NCBI GenBank assembly: GCA_031273385.1
Contig: JAISRY010000126.1
Span: 1 to 12,130 of the forward strand
From: Tannerellaceae bacterium
GTDB lineage: Bacteria > Bacteroidota > Bacteroidia > Bacteroidales > Tannerellaceae
Reading direction: 5' to 3'
DNA: 12,130 nucleotides
Shown: positions 1 to 8,935 of the stretch, piece by piece
How the letters are laid out: each line of letters starts with the position of its first letter
Numbering within the stretch: the stretch's first letter is position 1
Notes under the pieces: generated by a model
Databases searched by the model: none
The model's input: only the letters and a program-made list of their open reading frames with translations
Told to the model about the DNA's origin: nothing
Program-made: the position numbers and the translations under genes

Positions 1-2401
1 CTTCAATCAGGTAGATGCCCTGTTTCGGTATGGATTTTTCAATCACATTACCCGCACTCTTTTCATCCGATACCAGCTGCCCGGAAAGGGTGAATATCCG
101 GAGCCTGTCGATGGGCTGTTCCGACCGGATGGCAAAAGACTCGCCCATGCGGACAGAATTGGGAGAAACTGTTACCCGAGCGGTTTCAACCGTGCCGATA
201 CCGGTGCCGGAAGAGGCGGAAATCATGACGTTCCGGTGGTTAATCACCGGTACAAGTACCGTATAAACGTCTCCAACAGGTGTACCAAGCGTAACTTCGT
301 CCCCGTCTATAGTGACAACCGGATTCCTGTACTTTTGCTTCAAAGTGAAGGTGAGCGCGAAATCAGTGTCTTCATCCGCCATGTTATCGCCTGCAAAAGA
401 GGTCGTAACGCCCTCTCCGGCATGAACGGAAATCTTGAATTTCAGCGGTTCAGGCTGTTGGAAAGTTTCTTTGTTTTCCTTGCCCACATGAAATTCCGCG
501 ACCTGTATCGTACTGCCGCTTCCCGTATTCCATTCGTCGATCACTAATTTCAGGTATCTGTAGTTGACCTCTGCAAACGTGGCTTTAATTTCATCCTTGT
601 TGACAGTGTAATCAATGCTAACGGGTTCGGTAATCTTGACGAACTCATCCGCTTCGGCGTTTTTGCCATAACAGGTGATCTTCCTGGCCCTGAGAAATTC
701 CGATGCGTTGTTTGCCGTACGGTGCGTATACCGGAAAAAGTTAAATCCGGTCGTACCGTTCCTGTCTATGACGAAATAGGGCGAATAATCCTTCGGCCCC
801 GTTACGCCTTCATACGTCTTCCCGGGTTTGATAAACGAAAAAGCAGTTGTCTGATTTCCGTCGATGATATACTGGGGGTTGTCGCCTCCGACCGTCGCAT
901 CCGGTACGCCTCCGAGAGAGGTGGTAATCGTCCATCCCGAGCGGTTTTCGGCCTCATTCCCCGGAGCCGGGGTTGTAGAGCCTTTCAAGGGCAGTGGCGC
1001 CCATGCGGGAATCTGTTGCGAAGTCACCATCAGCAACTCTTCGACGGGGCGCGGCAACGCCTCGATGCGCTTTTCTTTCAGGGCGGTATAGATCCTGCTT
1101 CTCAACAGCGATTTCACTTCGCTATCCGTCACCCGTATACCCCAATGATTGAAATAGTCCGTCAGGTCATAACCCGTTATCTGCGAAGCTTTCCATATCA
1201 GGTAAGCGCGCCTCTCATCTGCACCTCCGCCCATCTGTTTCTCTTCGCGGACAATACGGTGGAGCTTTTTGTAGAAGTCATCCCCGAAAAGATGGAACAT
1301 CTGGTTCCATACCATGAAACGCAGTTCGTCACGGTTGAAATCGGTAATGACTTCCAATTCCTTGTCCGGCATATCATATACCCGTTTGGAAAGGGGCATT
1401 TTCAGGTAGGTATCCTGTGCGCCTTTCCAACGGTTCTCCGGTGTCCGGGCATACGCTTCGCCGGCAATGGCGCGTTCTGCCACGTAGGAATAGATATTGA
1501 CGGTAGACTCTCCCGCTCCGGCGATCTGATAGGCGGTTTGCTGGTGTTGATGCCCCAGCTCATGCCCAATCATCCATGAGTTGTTATCCTTGCCGAATGC
1601 GGTCAGGTACCTTCTTCTGCTCCCGTGTGGGAAACCGGTATAACCTACGCTGTTGGCATGAGGGCTTGAGCTGGCATTTTCCGTCATCAGGTAACGGACT
1701 TCGCCGGCTTTCAGGCGGTGATGTACCGGATTGGGGTCGTTGTTGTCCAATCCGCCGATGCTGTCTTCGCGGGCAAGAAGGAGATGTACGTCACTCATCC
1801 ATTTGTTTTTATCTTCATTGACGGAAACTTCCAAAGCGACGTCACGGGTAGCGGTTACCACGACATAGTCGGAATGGAAAATCACATCGGGGGTGGTGTA
1901 GGTATTCATCATTTCCGAAAATTCGGCATCGGTCGTTACACCGTATACGTAACGCGGTGCGCGCACATGTTCACTCCCTGAAGCAAACGTGACTTCGGCC
2001 CGGCCTTGCGAATTTTTCTCACTGTCGCTCACAAAGCTCAGGTAGACCAATCCGCCGGCGTGTTGTTTGGCATCAATGACGTTTTCCCCCTCCTTCAAGC
2101 GGATATCCGCCCTTGTCCTGCCATCTACGTTGAATCCCAATGTTCCGATGGTGATGAAAGGCATTGCGCCATCGGTGGGCGGAGCCAGCATTTTCAGGTT
2201 GACGACTATTTTTTTGCCCTTTTCCAGGTAGAAGCCGGTCGGTTGCCGGTCGTATTTCTTATGCCCTTGCCCGAGGCGGATACGTTCCTTCTCCGCGCCG
2301 CTGACCTGCGGCAATTCTATCTTCTCAGGATAAGGCGTAACGATTTGTGCGGATGCGACAACGGCATACAGCACAAGGAATAATGTCATAATTGTTTTCA
2401 T
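1..2401 (-). CDS. M60-family (enhancin/mucinase-like) zinc metallopeptidase with discoidin-like domain and T9SS-like C-terminal domain, 3' end cut by window edge
   Basis: The frame is open from ATG at 2399-2401 to the left edge (800 codons seen, no stop). It starts with a signal peptide of the signal peptidase I type (cleavage after ..VVASA, before Q) and has no lipobox cysteine. The zinc site is HELGH, H280-E281-H284, and a downstream glutamate (E298 in AGAGES) fits the M60 gluzincin pattern HEXXH-X(8-28)-E. Residues about 30-470 are the M60 region, about 487-648 a discoidin/F5-8 type C-like domain, about 650-735 an unassigned beta-rich segment, and from about 743 a Por-secretion-like sorting domain (VSPN..., RLRIFTLSGQLV, ..GIYLIE). 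Known M60 enzymes of gut Bacteroides cut mucin-type O-glycoproteins, so a surface or secreted mucinase is inferred. It starts 4 bases after the stop of the upstream lipoprotein gene, which suggests translational coupling. Perhaps only 10-20 C-terminal residues are missing. Confidence 0.88.
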   Translation of the reverse strand, partial: MKTIMTLFLVLYAVVASAQIVTPYPEKIELPQVSGAEKERIRLGQGHKKYDRQPTGFYLEKGKKIVVNLKMLAPPTDGAMPFITIGTLGFNVDGRTRADIRLKEGENVIDAKQHAGGLVYLSFVSDSEKNSQGRAEVTFASGSEHVRAPRYVYGVTTDAEFSEMMNTYTTPDVIFHSDYVVVTATRDVALEVSVNEDKNKWMSDVHLLLAREDSIGGLDNNDPNPVHHRLKAGEVRYLMTENASSSPHANSVGYTGFPHGSRRRYLTAFGKDNNSWMIGHELGHQHQQTAYQIAGAGESTVNIYSYVAERAIAGEAYARTPENRWKGAQDTYLKMPLSKRVYDMPDKELEVITDFNRDELRFMVWNQMFHLFGDDFYKKLHRIVREEKQMGGGADERRAYLIWKASQITGYDLTDYFNHWGIRVTDSEVKSLLRSRIYTALKEKRIEALPRPVEELLMVTSQQIPAWAPLPLKGSTTPAPGNEAENRSGWTITTSLGGVPDATVGGDNPQYIIDGNQTTAFSFIKPGKTYEGVTGPKDYSPYFVIDRNGTTGFNFFRYTHRTANNASEFLRARKITCYGKNAEADEFVKITEPVSIDYTVNKDEIKATFAEVNYRYLKLVIDEWNTGSGSTIQVAEFHVGKENKETFQQPEPLKFKISVHAGEGVTTSFAGDNMADEDTDFALTFTLKQKYRNPVVTIDGDEVTLGTPVGDVYTVLVPVINHRNVMISASSGTGIGTVETARVTVSPNSVRMGESFAIRSEQPIDRLRIFTLSGQLVSDEKSAGNVIEKSIPKQGIYLIE

Positions 2402-2405
2402 CGCT

Positions 2406-3626
2406 TTATTCTATATGTGTATACCCCAGTCCGAACTCACCGATCTGAACCGTACTTCCGCTGGTTGCGCCACCGGAATTATCGCTCCATTTCGTAATGC
2501 TTACTTTCACATAACGATAGTTGGCCGCCGCTTTCAGGCCGATGCGATACACATTCGTATCCGTGCCGTTAGGCGTTTCAGCGCCCGTTCCGGGAATGTC
2601 GATACCGGCCTGAATATCGGTGAACGAAACGCCGTCGTTACTGCCGGCAAGATCAATCCCCCACACCCTCAGGTAGGTATACGAATTGTTGGAGCGGTGT
2701 TGCCAGCGGACAAAGTCAAACGGTTGCGCCTCCTGCATATCCACGATAAAAGAGAGGCTGTAACCGGGGCTTGTACCGGAATAGGCGCCATAGTTTTTCC
2801 CCGGCTTCACCATGGAGAGGAAAGTCGTCGCGACGTCGTCAAACATATCTTCCGGTTTTCCGGTCGTTCCGTCGGTCACATAATTCTTCCCGTCACTGTA
2901 CGAAACAGAGGTCTGGACAGTCCATTTCGAACGGTCGTAATCTACTTTTGTAATGACCAGGTCCAATACTTCGACGTTGCAGTCGGTTGTGATATTGCTG
3001 CCGTCGGCTGTCGTAATCCGTATAACGGTAGTCCCTATACTTACCGGACTCACCATACCATCGGCGGAAACCGTAGCGATCTTTTCATCCAACGATTGAT
3101 AGGTGACCGATTTGTCCCATATATCTGCCGGTTCAAACGTCAGGCATTCCGCCAGATTGAACGGCGCGCCTCCGATTTTCATTTTGATATTCCGCCCTTC
3201 CGCCGTAACTATAATGGCGGTTGCCTTCACCTTATGGTCGGTCACATTGACCGTATAGGACGTCGCCACGCCCGAACCGTCGATAGCGGTTACCGTCAGG
3301 GTATCGGTACCTACCGCTTTGGGCGTGATCAGGCCGCCTTCGCTGACTTCCAATATATCCTTGCGCTTATTGGAATAGATCACGGCTTTGTTGCTCGCAT
3401 CCTGCGGCATAATGAATGGGGTCAGTTGCAACGTCGCATTGTCTTTCAGCGAAATCAGCATGACTTCACCCGCACTCGAGTATTTTGCCTCTAACAGGGT
3501 GACTGCCGATACGGCTACCGTATCGTCTTCCTTACAACCTGTCAGGAAGGTATATGCCATCATAACCATCAGGAAAAAGCGGCTCGCTCTTCCCACAGGT
3601 TTATTGAATAATGATAACGTCTTCAT
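2406..3626 (-). CDS. Surface glycan-binding lipoprotein: two Ig-like (BIG2-type) domains plus C-terminal discoidin (F5/8 type C)-like domain
   Basis: The product has 406 residues. A basic N-terminus and hydrophobic segment end in the lipobox FLTGC with C31, followed by KEDD, as in exported Bacteroidota lipoproteins. Residues about 40-129 and 133-222 are two Ig-like repeats of the BIG2 kind (..SEGGLITPKAVGTDTLTVTA.. and ..SADGMVSPVSIGTTVIRITT..). Residues about 231-402 form a discoidin-like beta-sandwich ending in STVQIGEFGLGY. The gene holds the SusE/SusF (SGBP) position directly after susD, so it is probably an outer-surface glycan-binding protein that catches substrate for the SusCD pair. 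Its C-terminal domain is clearly related to the one in the downstream M60 peptidase. No catalytic motif is visible. The start is chosen because it gives a complete lipoprotein signal and lies 49 bases after the susD-like gene. Confidence 0.85.
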   Translation of the reverse strand: MKTLSLFNKPVGRASRFFLMVMMAYTFLTGCKEDDTVAVSAVTLLEAKYSSAGEVMLISLKDNATLQLTPFIMPQDASNKAVIYSNKRKDILEVSEGGLITPKAVGTDTLTVTAIDGSGVATSYTVNVTDHKVKATAIIVTAEGRNIKMKIGGAPFNLAECLTFEPADIWDKSVTYQSLDEKIATVSADGMVSPVSIGTTVIRITTADGSNITTDCNVEVLDLVITKVDYDRSKWTVQTSVSYSDGKNYVTDGTTGKPEDMFDDVATTFLSMVKPGKNYGAYSGTSPGYSLSFIVDMQEAQPFDFVRWQHRSNNSYTYLRVWGIDLAGSNDGVSFTDIQAGIDIPGTGAETPNGTDTNVYRIGLKAAANYRYVKVSITKWSDNSGGATSGSTVQIGEFGLGYTHIE

Positions 3627-3675
3627 ATTTACTATTACTTGTAATTATTAATTCTAAAAGATTTCACGCTCCGGC

Positions 3676-5661
3676 TTATCTTGGAATATCCTGCCAACCG
3701 GGAGTTTGCGTCAGGTTTTTATTTAACTCTAATTGGTCGTACGGGATCGGCCAGTAGTAGCGCTTGTCGCTCCAGGGCAACGTACCGTTCGTAATCCTCG
3801 TGTCGCGCGGATAGGCGATCAGGAATCCTTCGCTGTCCACCCAAACCTCCTTGCCGAGGATTGCTTTTGCGGCAGTGACGGAGTTTTCGTTCAATGGCGG
3901 TTTCGGCGTGGCGTTAGAACCGTCATATAACTTTTGCTTTTCTTCGGTAAACTTCATTCCCCGTAAAGGTACGGTCAGTAATTTGCCGGCTTTCCAACGC
4001 ATCAGGTCTTCATAGCGCAGCCCTTCCATCACCATTTCGATACGGCGTTCCCGGCGGATTTCCCTTAACAGGGGCGTCACGGCATAATCCAGTTTTTCCG
4101 CATAGATCTTATCCAACCGCGGGTCTGCCGGAATATTCTCTATTGTCAGGCGGCTGTTCGGATAGGTCGCGAAATCGTAACCCGCCCTTTCGCGTAACTT
4201 ATTGATGGTTCTATTCAGGTCATCGTTTGTCAGGGTTCCCCTTTCGGCTTTGGCTTCGGCCAGCATCAGCAATACTTCTGCGTAGCGGAATACCAAGGCG
4301 GTTTGCGTCCCCTGTTGTGTGGCGTTAAACTCTTCCTGATCGCACATCCAATGTTTGATGAACCAATAGCCGGTCACGGTCGTGCCCGGATACGAATGAT
4401 AATTGTATCCGACGGGCGGATAGATAATCCCGTATTTTGACCGGTTCATTTCGCCGCTCATAGGCGCTGAAATGGTGGCGTATTCGCCCGGACGGGCAAT
4501 GGTCTGCCTCAGGCGCGGGTCGCGGTTTTCCAACTCCGTCCACATCCCGTCATATCCCTTGAAAAGCGGGTTAAGGGTATAGCTGCCCTCTGTCCCTCCA
4601 ATGTAGATCGGCCGTCCGTCCGCACAGAGGTACTCATCGACAAGGCCGCGTGTAGCGCCTTTGCTGTAACGTCCGCCTGCGCCGCCGTTATTCTGTTCGA
4701 AATAGCGTTGCGTACAATGTCCCCTTGATGTCGACTGGCCATCGTACGTACGCGCCAGGATCGCTTCTTTATTGTTGTCGGTTCCGGGGGTTTTCTTGAA
4801 GGTAAAGAGTTTCCAGTACGGATCCGTTCCGGCGTTGTATAAGCTATAACGTCCCGCCGCTATAATCGCTTCGCACGACTCGATGCATTCGTCAAGCCAT
4901 TTATTGGCAGTGCCCTGCAGCCCAAGTTCGGTATGGTATTTGCGGAACGTGCCTTCAAACAAAGCGATACGCGCTTTCAGGAAATTGGCCATATCGCGGT
5001 TGATCCGCCCATTAGGGCTTTCGCTATCCTTGATATGGTCGACGGCATAGTTGATGCACCACAGCACGGAATCCATCACTTCGGCACGGGGCGTCCGTGG
5101 GGCGTACAATTCGGGGGAGTTCACATTCATGTCGCTCACATACCAGGGTACATCCCCGAAGATCATCACTTTCCGGTAATAATCCCATGCTTTGAAAAAA
5201 TAGGCCTCCGCCGCCCACTTATCCAGCTCGGAAGGATTAGTGACAGAGCCTTCCGCCATCCGGTAATTCCGGAGGAAATAGTTGATAATACGCAGGTTTC
5301 CCCAGCTCCATCCTTCATTTTCTCCACTTTGGGGAACGATGTATCCCTCATTCAACCGGCTGCTTGCGCTTCCGGATTTCACGGCATTGTCCGAGAACAT
5401 ATCGGTATAAATGATCGGGCTGCCCTGAACGTCATAAAAGGGAGCTACGCGGTCATAAGCCCAACCTGCCTGGTGGCCGGCGATATATTTGCTATACAAT
5501 TGGTTCAGGAACAGGGGTAAATCGCCCTCGTTCTTCAGGAACGACCCTTCGGCCAGTTTATCTTTCTGGTCCTGTTGCATGAAATCGTCGTTACATGAAG
5601 TAAACAGTGCGGTTCCTACCATGCAAATGGCCGTTAAATATACTATTTTCAGATATTTCAT
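3676..5661 (-). CDS. susD: SusD/RagB-family outer-membrane substrate-binding lipoprotein
   Basis: The product has 661 residues, toward the long end for the family. The lipobox LFTSC gives C23, followed by NDD. Family hallmarks are visible in order: the N-terminal SusD-like part with AEAYFFKAWDYYRKV...FGDVPW (about 151-173, the TPR-like helices), RYAEVLLMLAEAKAERG (459-475), RERRIEMVMEGLRYEDLMRWK (about 537-557) and the C-terminal YYWPIPYDQLELNKN (635-649). It is anchored on the cell surface and acts as the lid of the SusC barrel, binding glycan or glycopeptide before import. It follows the susC-like gene by 28 bases and is surely co-transcribed with it. The symbol is used only in the family sense, because the substrate is inferred from the neighbouring fucosidase and M60 peptidase. 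Confidence 0.95.
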   Translation of the reverse strand: MKYLKIVYLTAICMVGTALFTSCNDDFMQQDQKDKLAEGSFLKNEGDLPLFLNQLYSKYIAGHQAGWAYDRVAPFYDVQGSPIIYTDMFSDNAVKSGSASSRLNEGYIVPQSGENEGWSWGNLRIINYFLRNYRMAEGSVTNPSELDKWAAEAYFFKAWDYYRKVMIFGDVPWYVSDMNVNSPELYAPRTPRAEVMDSVLWCINYAVDHIKDSESPNGRINRDMANFLKARIALFEGTFRKYHTELGLQGTANKWLDECIESCEAIIAAGRYSLYNAGTDPYWKLFTFKKTPGTDNNKEAILARTYDGQSTSRGHCTQRYFEQNNGGAGGRYSKGATRGLVDEYLCADGRPIYIGGTEGSYTLNPLFKGYDGMWTELENRDPRLRQTIARPGEYATISAPMSGEMNRSKYGIIYPPVGYNYHSYPGTTVTGYWFIKHWMCDQEEFNATQQGTQTALVFRYAEVLLMLAEAKAERGTLTNDDLNRTINKLRERAGYDFATYPNSRLTIENIPADPRLDKIYAEKLDYAVTPLLREIRRERRIEMVMEGLRYEDLMRWKAGKLLTVPLRGMKFTEEKQKLYDGSNATPKPPLNENSVTAAKAILGKEVWVDSEGFLIAYPRDTRITNGTLPWSDKRYYWPIPYDQLELNKNLTQTPGWQDIPR

Positions 5662-5689
5662 GTGTCTAATTATTAAAGTTTACCTTGTA

Positions 5690-8600
5690 TTAAAATGTGA
5701 TTTGCGCACCTAATGCAACCGTTCTTTTTTGTGGATAGGCATCCGAAATCTGGTCGGGATCGAATACGCCCGGAATCTCGGTGATTTCAAACAGGTTATA
5801 GCCTGACAGGCTGAAACGCAACTTCTCTATTCCCGCCTTTTTCGTCAGTGATTGCGGCAAGGTGTACCCCAGAACCGCCTGTTTGAGGCGGAGGTATGCG
5901 CCGTTGACCATGTAGGCGGTCTGCGTATTCACCGATGCGGTGTACATCGGGAAGCGGGCATCGGTACGTTCGGGCGTCCATGAGCGGTCGTACATCCACC
6001 GCGAACCGGCGCCTCCGCCCCAATAGGCGCTATTGCCGATCCAAAGGTCTCTCTTGCCGACGCCCTGGAAGAAGATATTCAGGTCGAAGTTCTTGAACGA
6101 CACATTTCCGGTCAGCCCGAACTTCAGGCGCGCCGTATTGTTCCCGAGTATCCTCCTGTCGCCGGGATTCTCCAGTGTAGAGCTTCCGGCGCTGATGCGT
6201 CCGTCGCCATTGATATCCCTGTACCAGATATAGCCGGGATAAAGATTACCGGAATGGTAAGGGCCGTTGAAGGTATATCCCGTACCGTCGGGTTTAGCGA
6301 CAAGGTCTGTCACCTGCAAGATACCGCCCGTCTCATAGCCCCATATATCGCCTACCTGCGATCCGTCATACAGATTGCCGATGTTCTTGGTCGGATTGGC
6401 GGCATAGTGTATAACTCGTGACTTTGAATCGGATAAAACGAACTCTACATTGTAACGCAAGCCGCTTGAATTCTTGTCCGCCCATCCAAGGGTCAGTTCC
6501 CATCCGTTGCTTTTGATCGAACCGGAGTTTTCCAATGGCGCGCTCGTACCCAATACCGAGGGATAGGCCGTTACGCCATCGGTAAGGATATCGGTCGTTC
6601 TTCGTTCATAGATATCGAACGATGCGCTCAGGCGGTTATTCAGCGCGATGACATCCAGGCCGAAGTTGGTCGTCTGCGCTTTCTCCCAGGTCAATGTCGG
6701 AGACACCAAACCGGGTACTTTTACGGTGCTTACCCATTTCCCGTCGATGAAATAACCGGCCGTTGCCGAGTCCATCACCGGTTGATAGGGATAATCGCTG
6801 CTGGGCTGGCTACCGAGTTTACCCCACGAGGCTCTCAGCTTCAGGTTGTCCAGCCATTTTTTGGTCGACTGCATGAAGCGTTCTTCCGTAATCCTCCATC
6901 CCACTGAAAACGAGGGGAAGAAGAAAAAGCGGGCATCCGGCGTGAAACGGGAGCTTCCGTCATACCGCCCGTTGGCTTCAAAGAGGTAACGGTCGGCAAA
7001 AATATAGTTGATACGCCCGAATCCTGCGCGGGCGGTACGCTCTCCACGCGAAGCGCCGGAGGTGTTTATCGCAATGTCTTCTACCGCACCCGGGTTCATG
7101 ACATCGGGCGAGAACATCCCTACCATATCAATGGTATTCGAGCCGTACCACACCCGCTCCTGATTGAACCCGACGATAGCCGAAACCGCATGTTTCCCGG
7201 CAAATGTCTTGTTGAAATCAAGATAGGCGTTGATGAGGTAGGTATCGGTAGACGAACGTTTCAGTTGTCCTTTGTTGTTGGTCGCTTCACCCTGTTCGGA
7301 CACCATGTTGCTCCATGAAATATTGACATATTCATGTTTCGGACTGCGTCGCGACGATTCGGAGCTTTCCGGGGAATAGGTCACATCCGCCCTTGCTTTC
7401 AGCACCTTCGGTAGGATGATAAACTCCGGCGAAATGGTCAGCAATGTCGACGCCGACGTCGAATTTGTCCTTGCGCCATACGACACCCAAGCCAGGATAT
7501 TGTCGGTATAGGCGTTGGGGATCGGGTCGTTTGGCCCGGTCATGATCGGCATGTTGATGTTTTTCCCCGTTTCGTTCCTCATGGCCGACCACAGGCTGCC
7601 TTTCCCTCCGACGATGTAGGGTGCTTGGTAGTTGGTCTGGTTGTAATTCACTTTTCCCTCTACGTTGAACCAGCTATTGATTTTGGCATTCACGCGTACT
7701 GCCGCGTTATACCGCTTGTATTCGTCCGTATTGATCTTATACATCCCCTCCTGTTCCTGATAACCGAGCGACAGGTAGTAGGCTACCCGCTCGCTACCGC
7801 CCGAAAAGCTGAGGTTGTGCTTTTGCATGGGCGTCCAGTCCCGGACAACCGTTTTGTAGGGATTCATATTGCCGACCCATACGATGGATGTCCCCGACAT
7901 ATAGTAGGCGTTTTCGGGGATGGGGTTATCCATATACTTTTTAATGGCCGCCAACCTTTCTTCGTCCGACGATCCGACGGAACCGCCTGTCCAAAGCGTC
8001 TTGTCCATGCCCGCCTTTTGCAGGGTATAGGCATCGAGGATGTCGGGAATCGCGGATGGGGTATCCCACGAGATGTCATAGCTGTAGCTGATTTTCCCTT
8101 TCTGGTTGAATTTCCCCGATTTGGAGGTGATCAATACCACGCCGAACGTCGCTTTCGTTCCATAGATAGCGGAAGCCGAGGCATCTTTGATGACGCTCAT
8201 GTTGTCGATATCGTTCGGGTTCATCTGGTTGAGCTGCGTAGCGCTGACCTCCACGCCGTCTATCAAAATCAGTGGCGCATCGTTCGTCACCACGTACTTC
8301 TTGTCATCACTGTTGTACCTCATCGACGTACCGCCGCGGATATTGAACGACGGGACGGTGTTGGGCGCTCCGTTGCCGATACCGATATTCAGGTTGGGGA
8401 CAACACCCTGCAAGGCCTGGCCGACGTTGGCAACCGGGCGGTTTTCGAATGCTTCCGCCGTTACGGATGAGATGGCTCCGGTCAGGTTGACCTTTTTCTG
8501 TGTGCCGAAACCGACAACCACCACTTCGTCCAGCACCTTGTTGTCTTCCTGCATCACAACCGTAATGACGGTTTTCCCCGCCGTCTCTACCTCTTTCGCT

Positions 8601-8851
8601 TTATACCCGATATAGGTAAAGACCAATGTCGCTTTCGGACTGGATAACTGGAGGGAGAAATTCCCGTCCATGTCTGTCGCGACCCCTTGTGAAGAGCCTT
8701 TCTCAATAATACTCACACCCATCAAAGGTTCATTTTGTTCATCCACCACTGTCCCGCTTATCTTTTGCGCCTCTGTTGCAGCCGCAAAAAAGAACAAGAA
8801 ACAGAACAATTGCAGAACAAATGTTTTTTTCAAAAACTTTCTTTGTCTCAT
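5690..8851 (-). CDS. susC: SusC/RagA-family TonB-linked outer-membrane transporter
   Basis: The product has 1053 residues, a normal length. It has a signal peptide with likely cleavage after ATEA (A28), a carboxypeptidase-regulatory-like domain at about 30-101 (ISGTVVDEQNEPLMGVSI...TDMDGNFSL), and a TonB-box-like stretch DEVVVVGFGTQKK at 108-120. The plug carries FNIRGG, DAPLILIDGV and VIKDASASAIYGTKATFGVV (about 169-240). A long beta-barrel follows and ends in ..GAQITF, the terminal aromatic expected for outer-membrane insertion. It forms the import channel under the SusD-like lid. No STN (secretin/TonB N-terminal) domain precedes the regulatory domain, so direct signalling to an anti-sigma factor is not expected. 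It lies 84 AT-rich bases after the fucosidase. I see no TAnnTTTG box in that gap, which favours read-through from the promoter upstream of the fucosidase. Confidence 0.96.
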   Translation of the reverse strand: MRQRKFLKKTFVLQLFCFLFFFAAATEAQKISGTVVDEQNEPLMGVSIIEKGSSQGVATDMDGNFSLQLSSPKATLVFTYIGYKAKEVETAGKTVITVVMQEDNKVLDEVVVVGFGTQKKVNLTGAISSVTAEAFENRPVANVGQALQGVVPNLNIGIGNGAPNTVPSFNIRGGTSMRYNSDDKKYVVTNDAPLILIDGVEVSATQLNQMNPNDIDNMSVIKDASASAIYGTKATFGVVLITSKSGKFNQKGKISYSYDISWDTPSAIPDILDAYTLQKAGMDKTLWTGGSVGSSDEERLAAIKKYMDNPIPENAYYMSGTSIVWVGNMNPYKTVVRDWTPMQKHNLSFSGGSERVAYYLSLGYQEQEGMYKINTDEYKRYNAAVRVNAKINSWFNVEGKVNYNQTNYQAPYIVGGKGSLWSAMRNETGKNINMPIMTGPNDPIPNAYTDNILAWVSYGARTNSTSASTLLTISPEFIILPKVLKARADVTYSPESSESSRRSPKHEYVNISWSNMVSEQGEATNNKGQLKRSSTDTYLINAYLDFNKTFAGKHAVSAIVGFNQERVWYGSNTIDMVGMFSPDVMNPGAVEDIAINTSGASRGERTARAGFGRINYIFADRYLFEANGRYDGSSRFTPDARFFFFPSFSVGWRITEERFMQSTKKWLDNLKLRASWGKLGSQPSSDYPYQPVMDSATAGYFIDGKWVSTVKVPGLVSPTLTWEKAQTTNFGLDVIALNNRLSASFDIYERRTTDILTDGVTAYPSVLGTSAPLENSGSIKSNGWELTLGWADKNSSGLRYNVEFVLSDSKSRVIHYAANPTKNIGNLYDGSQVGDIWGYETGGILQVTDLVAKPDGTGYTFNGPYHSGNLYPGYIWYRDINGDGRISAGSSTLENPGDRRILGNNTARLKFGLTGNVSFKNFDLNIFFQGVGKRDLWIGNSAYWGGGAGSRWMYDRSWTPERTDARFPMYTASVNTQTAYMVNGAYLRLKQAVLGYTLPQSLTKKAGIEKLRFSLSGYNLFEITEIPGVFDPDQISDAYPQKRTVALGAQITF

Positions 8852-8935
8852 ATTAGATCTCTCTTTTAATTAATAAATAATATTTATACTAAATCTCTCA
8901 TTTACATTCTATTCCATTCAATTCCGCCACAGCGC

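Noticed and set aside
722..1579. Long plus-strand open frame antisense to the M60 gene, with similar ones at 2415-3494 and 7625-8470
   Set aside because: They are shadows of strongly supported minus-strand genes with clear family motifs, and show no family features of their own.
8852..8935. Second promoter between the fucosidase and the susC-like gene
   Set aside because: The gap is AT-rich but has no TAnnTTTG or TTTG box on the minus strand; only a weak GAGAGATYTA direct repeat is seen.
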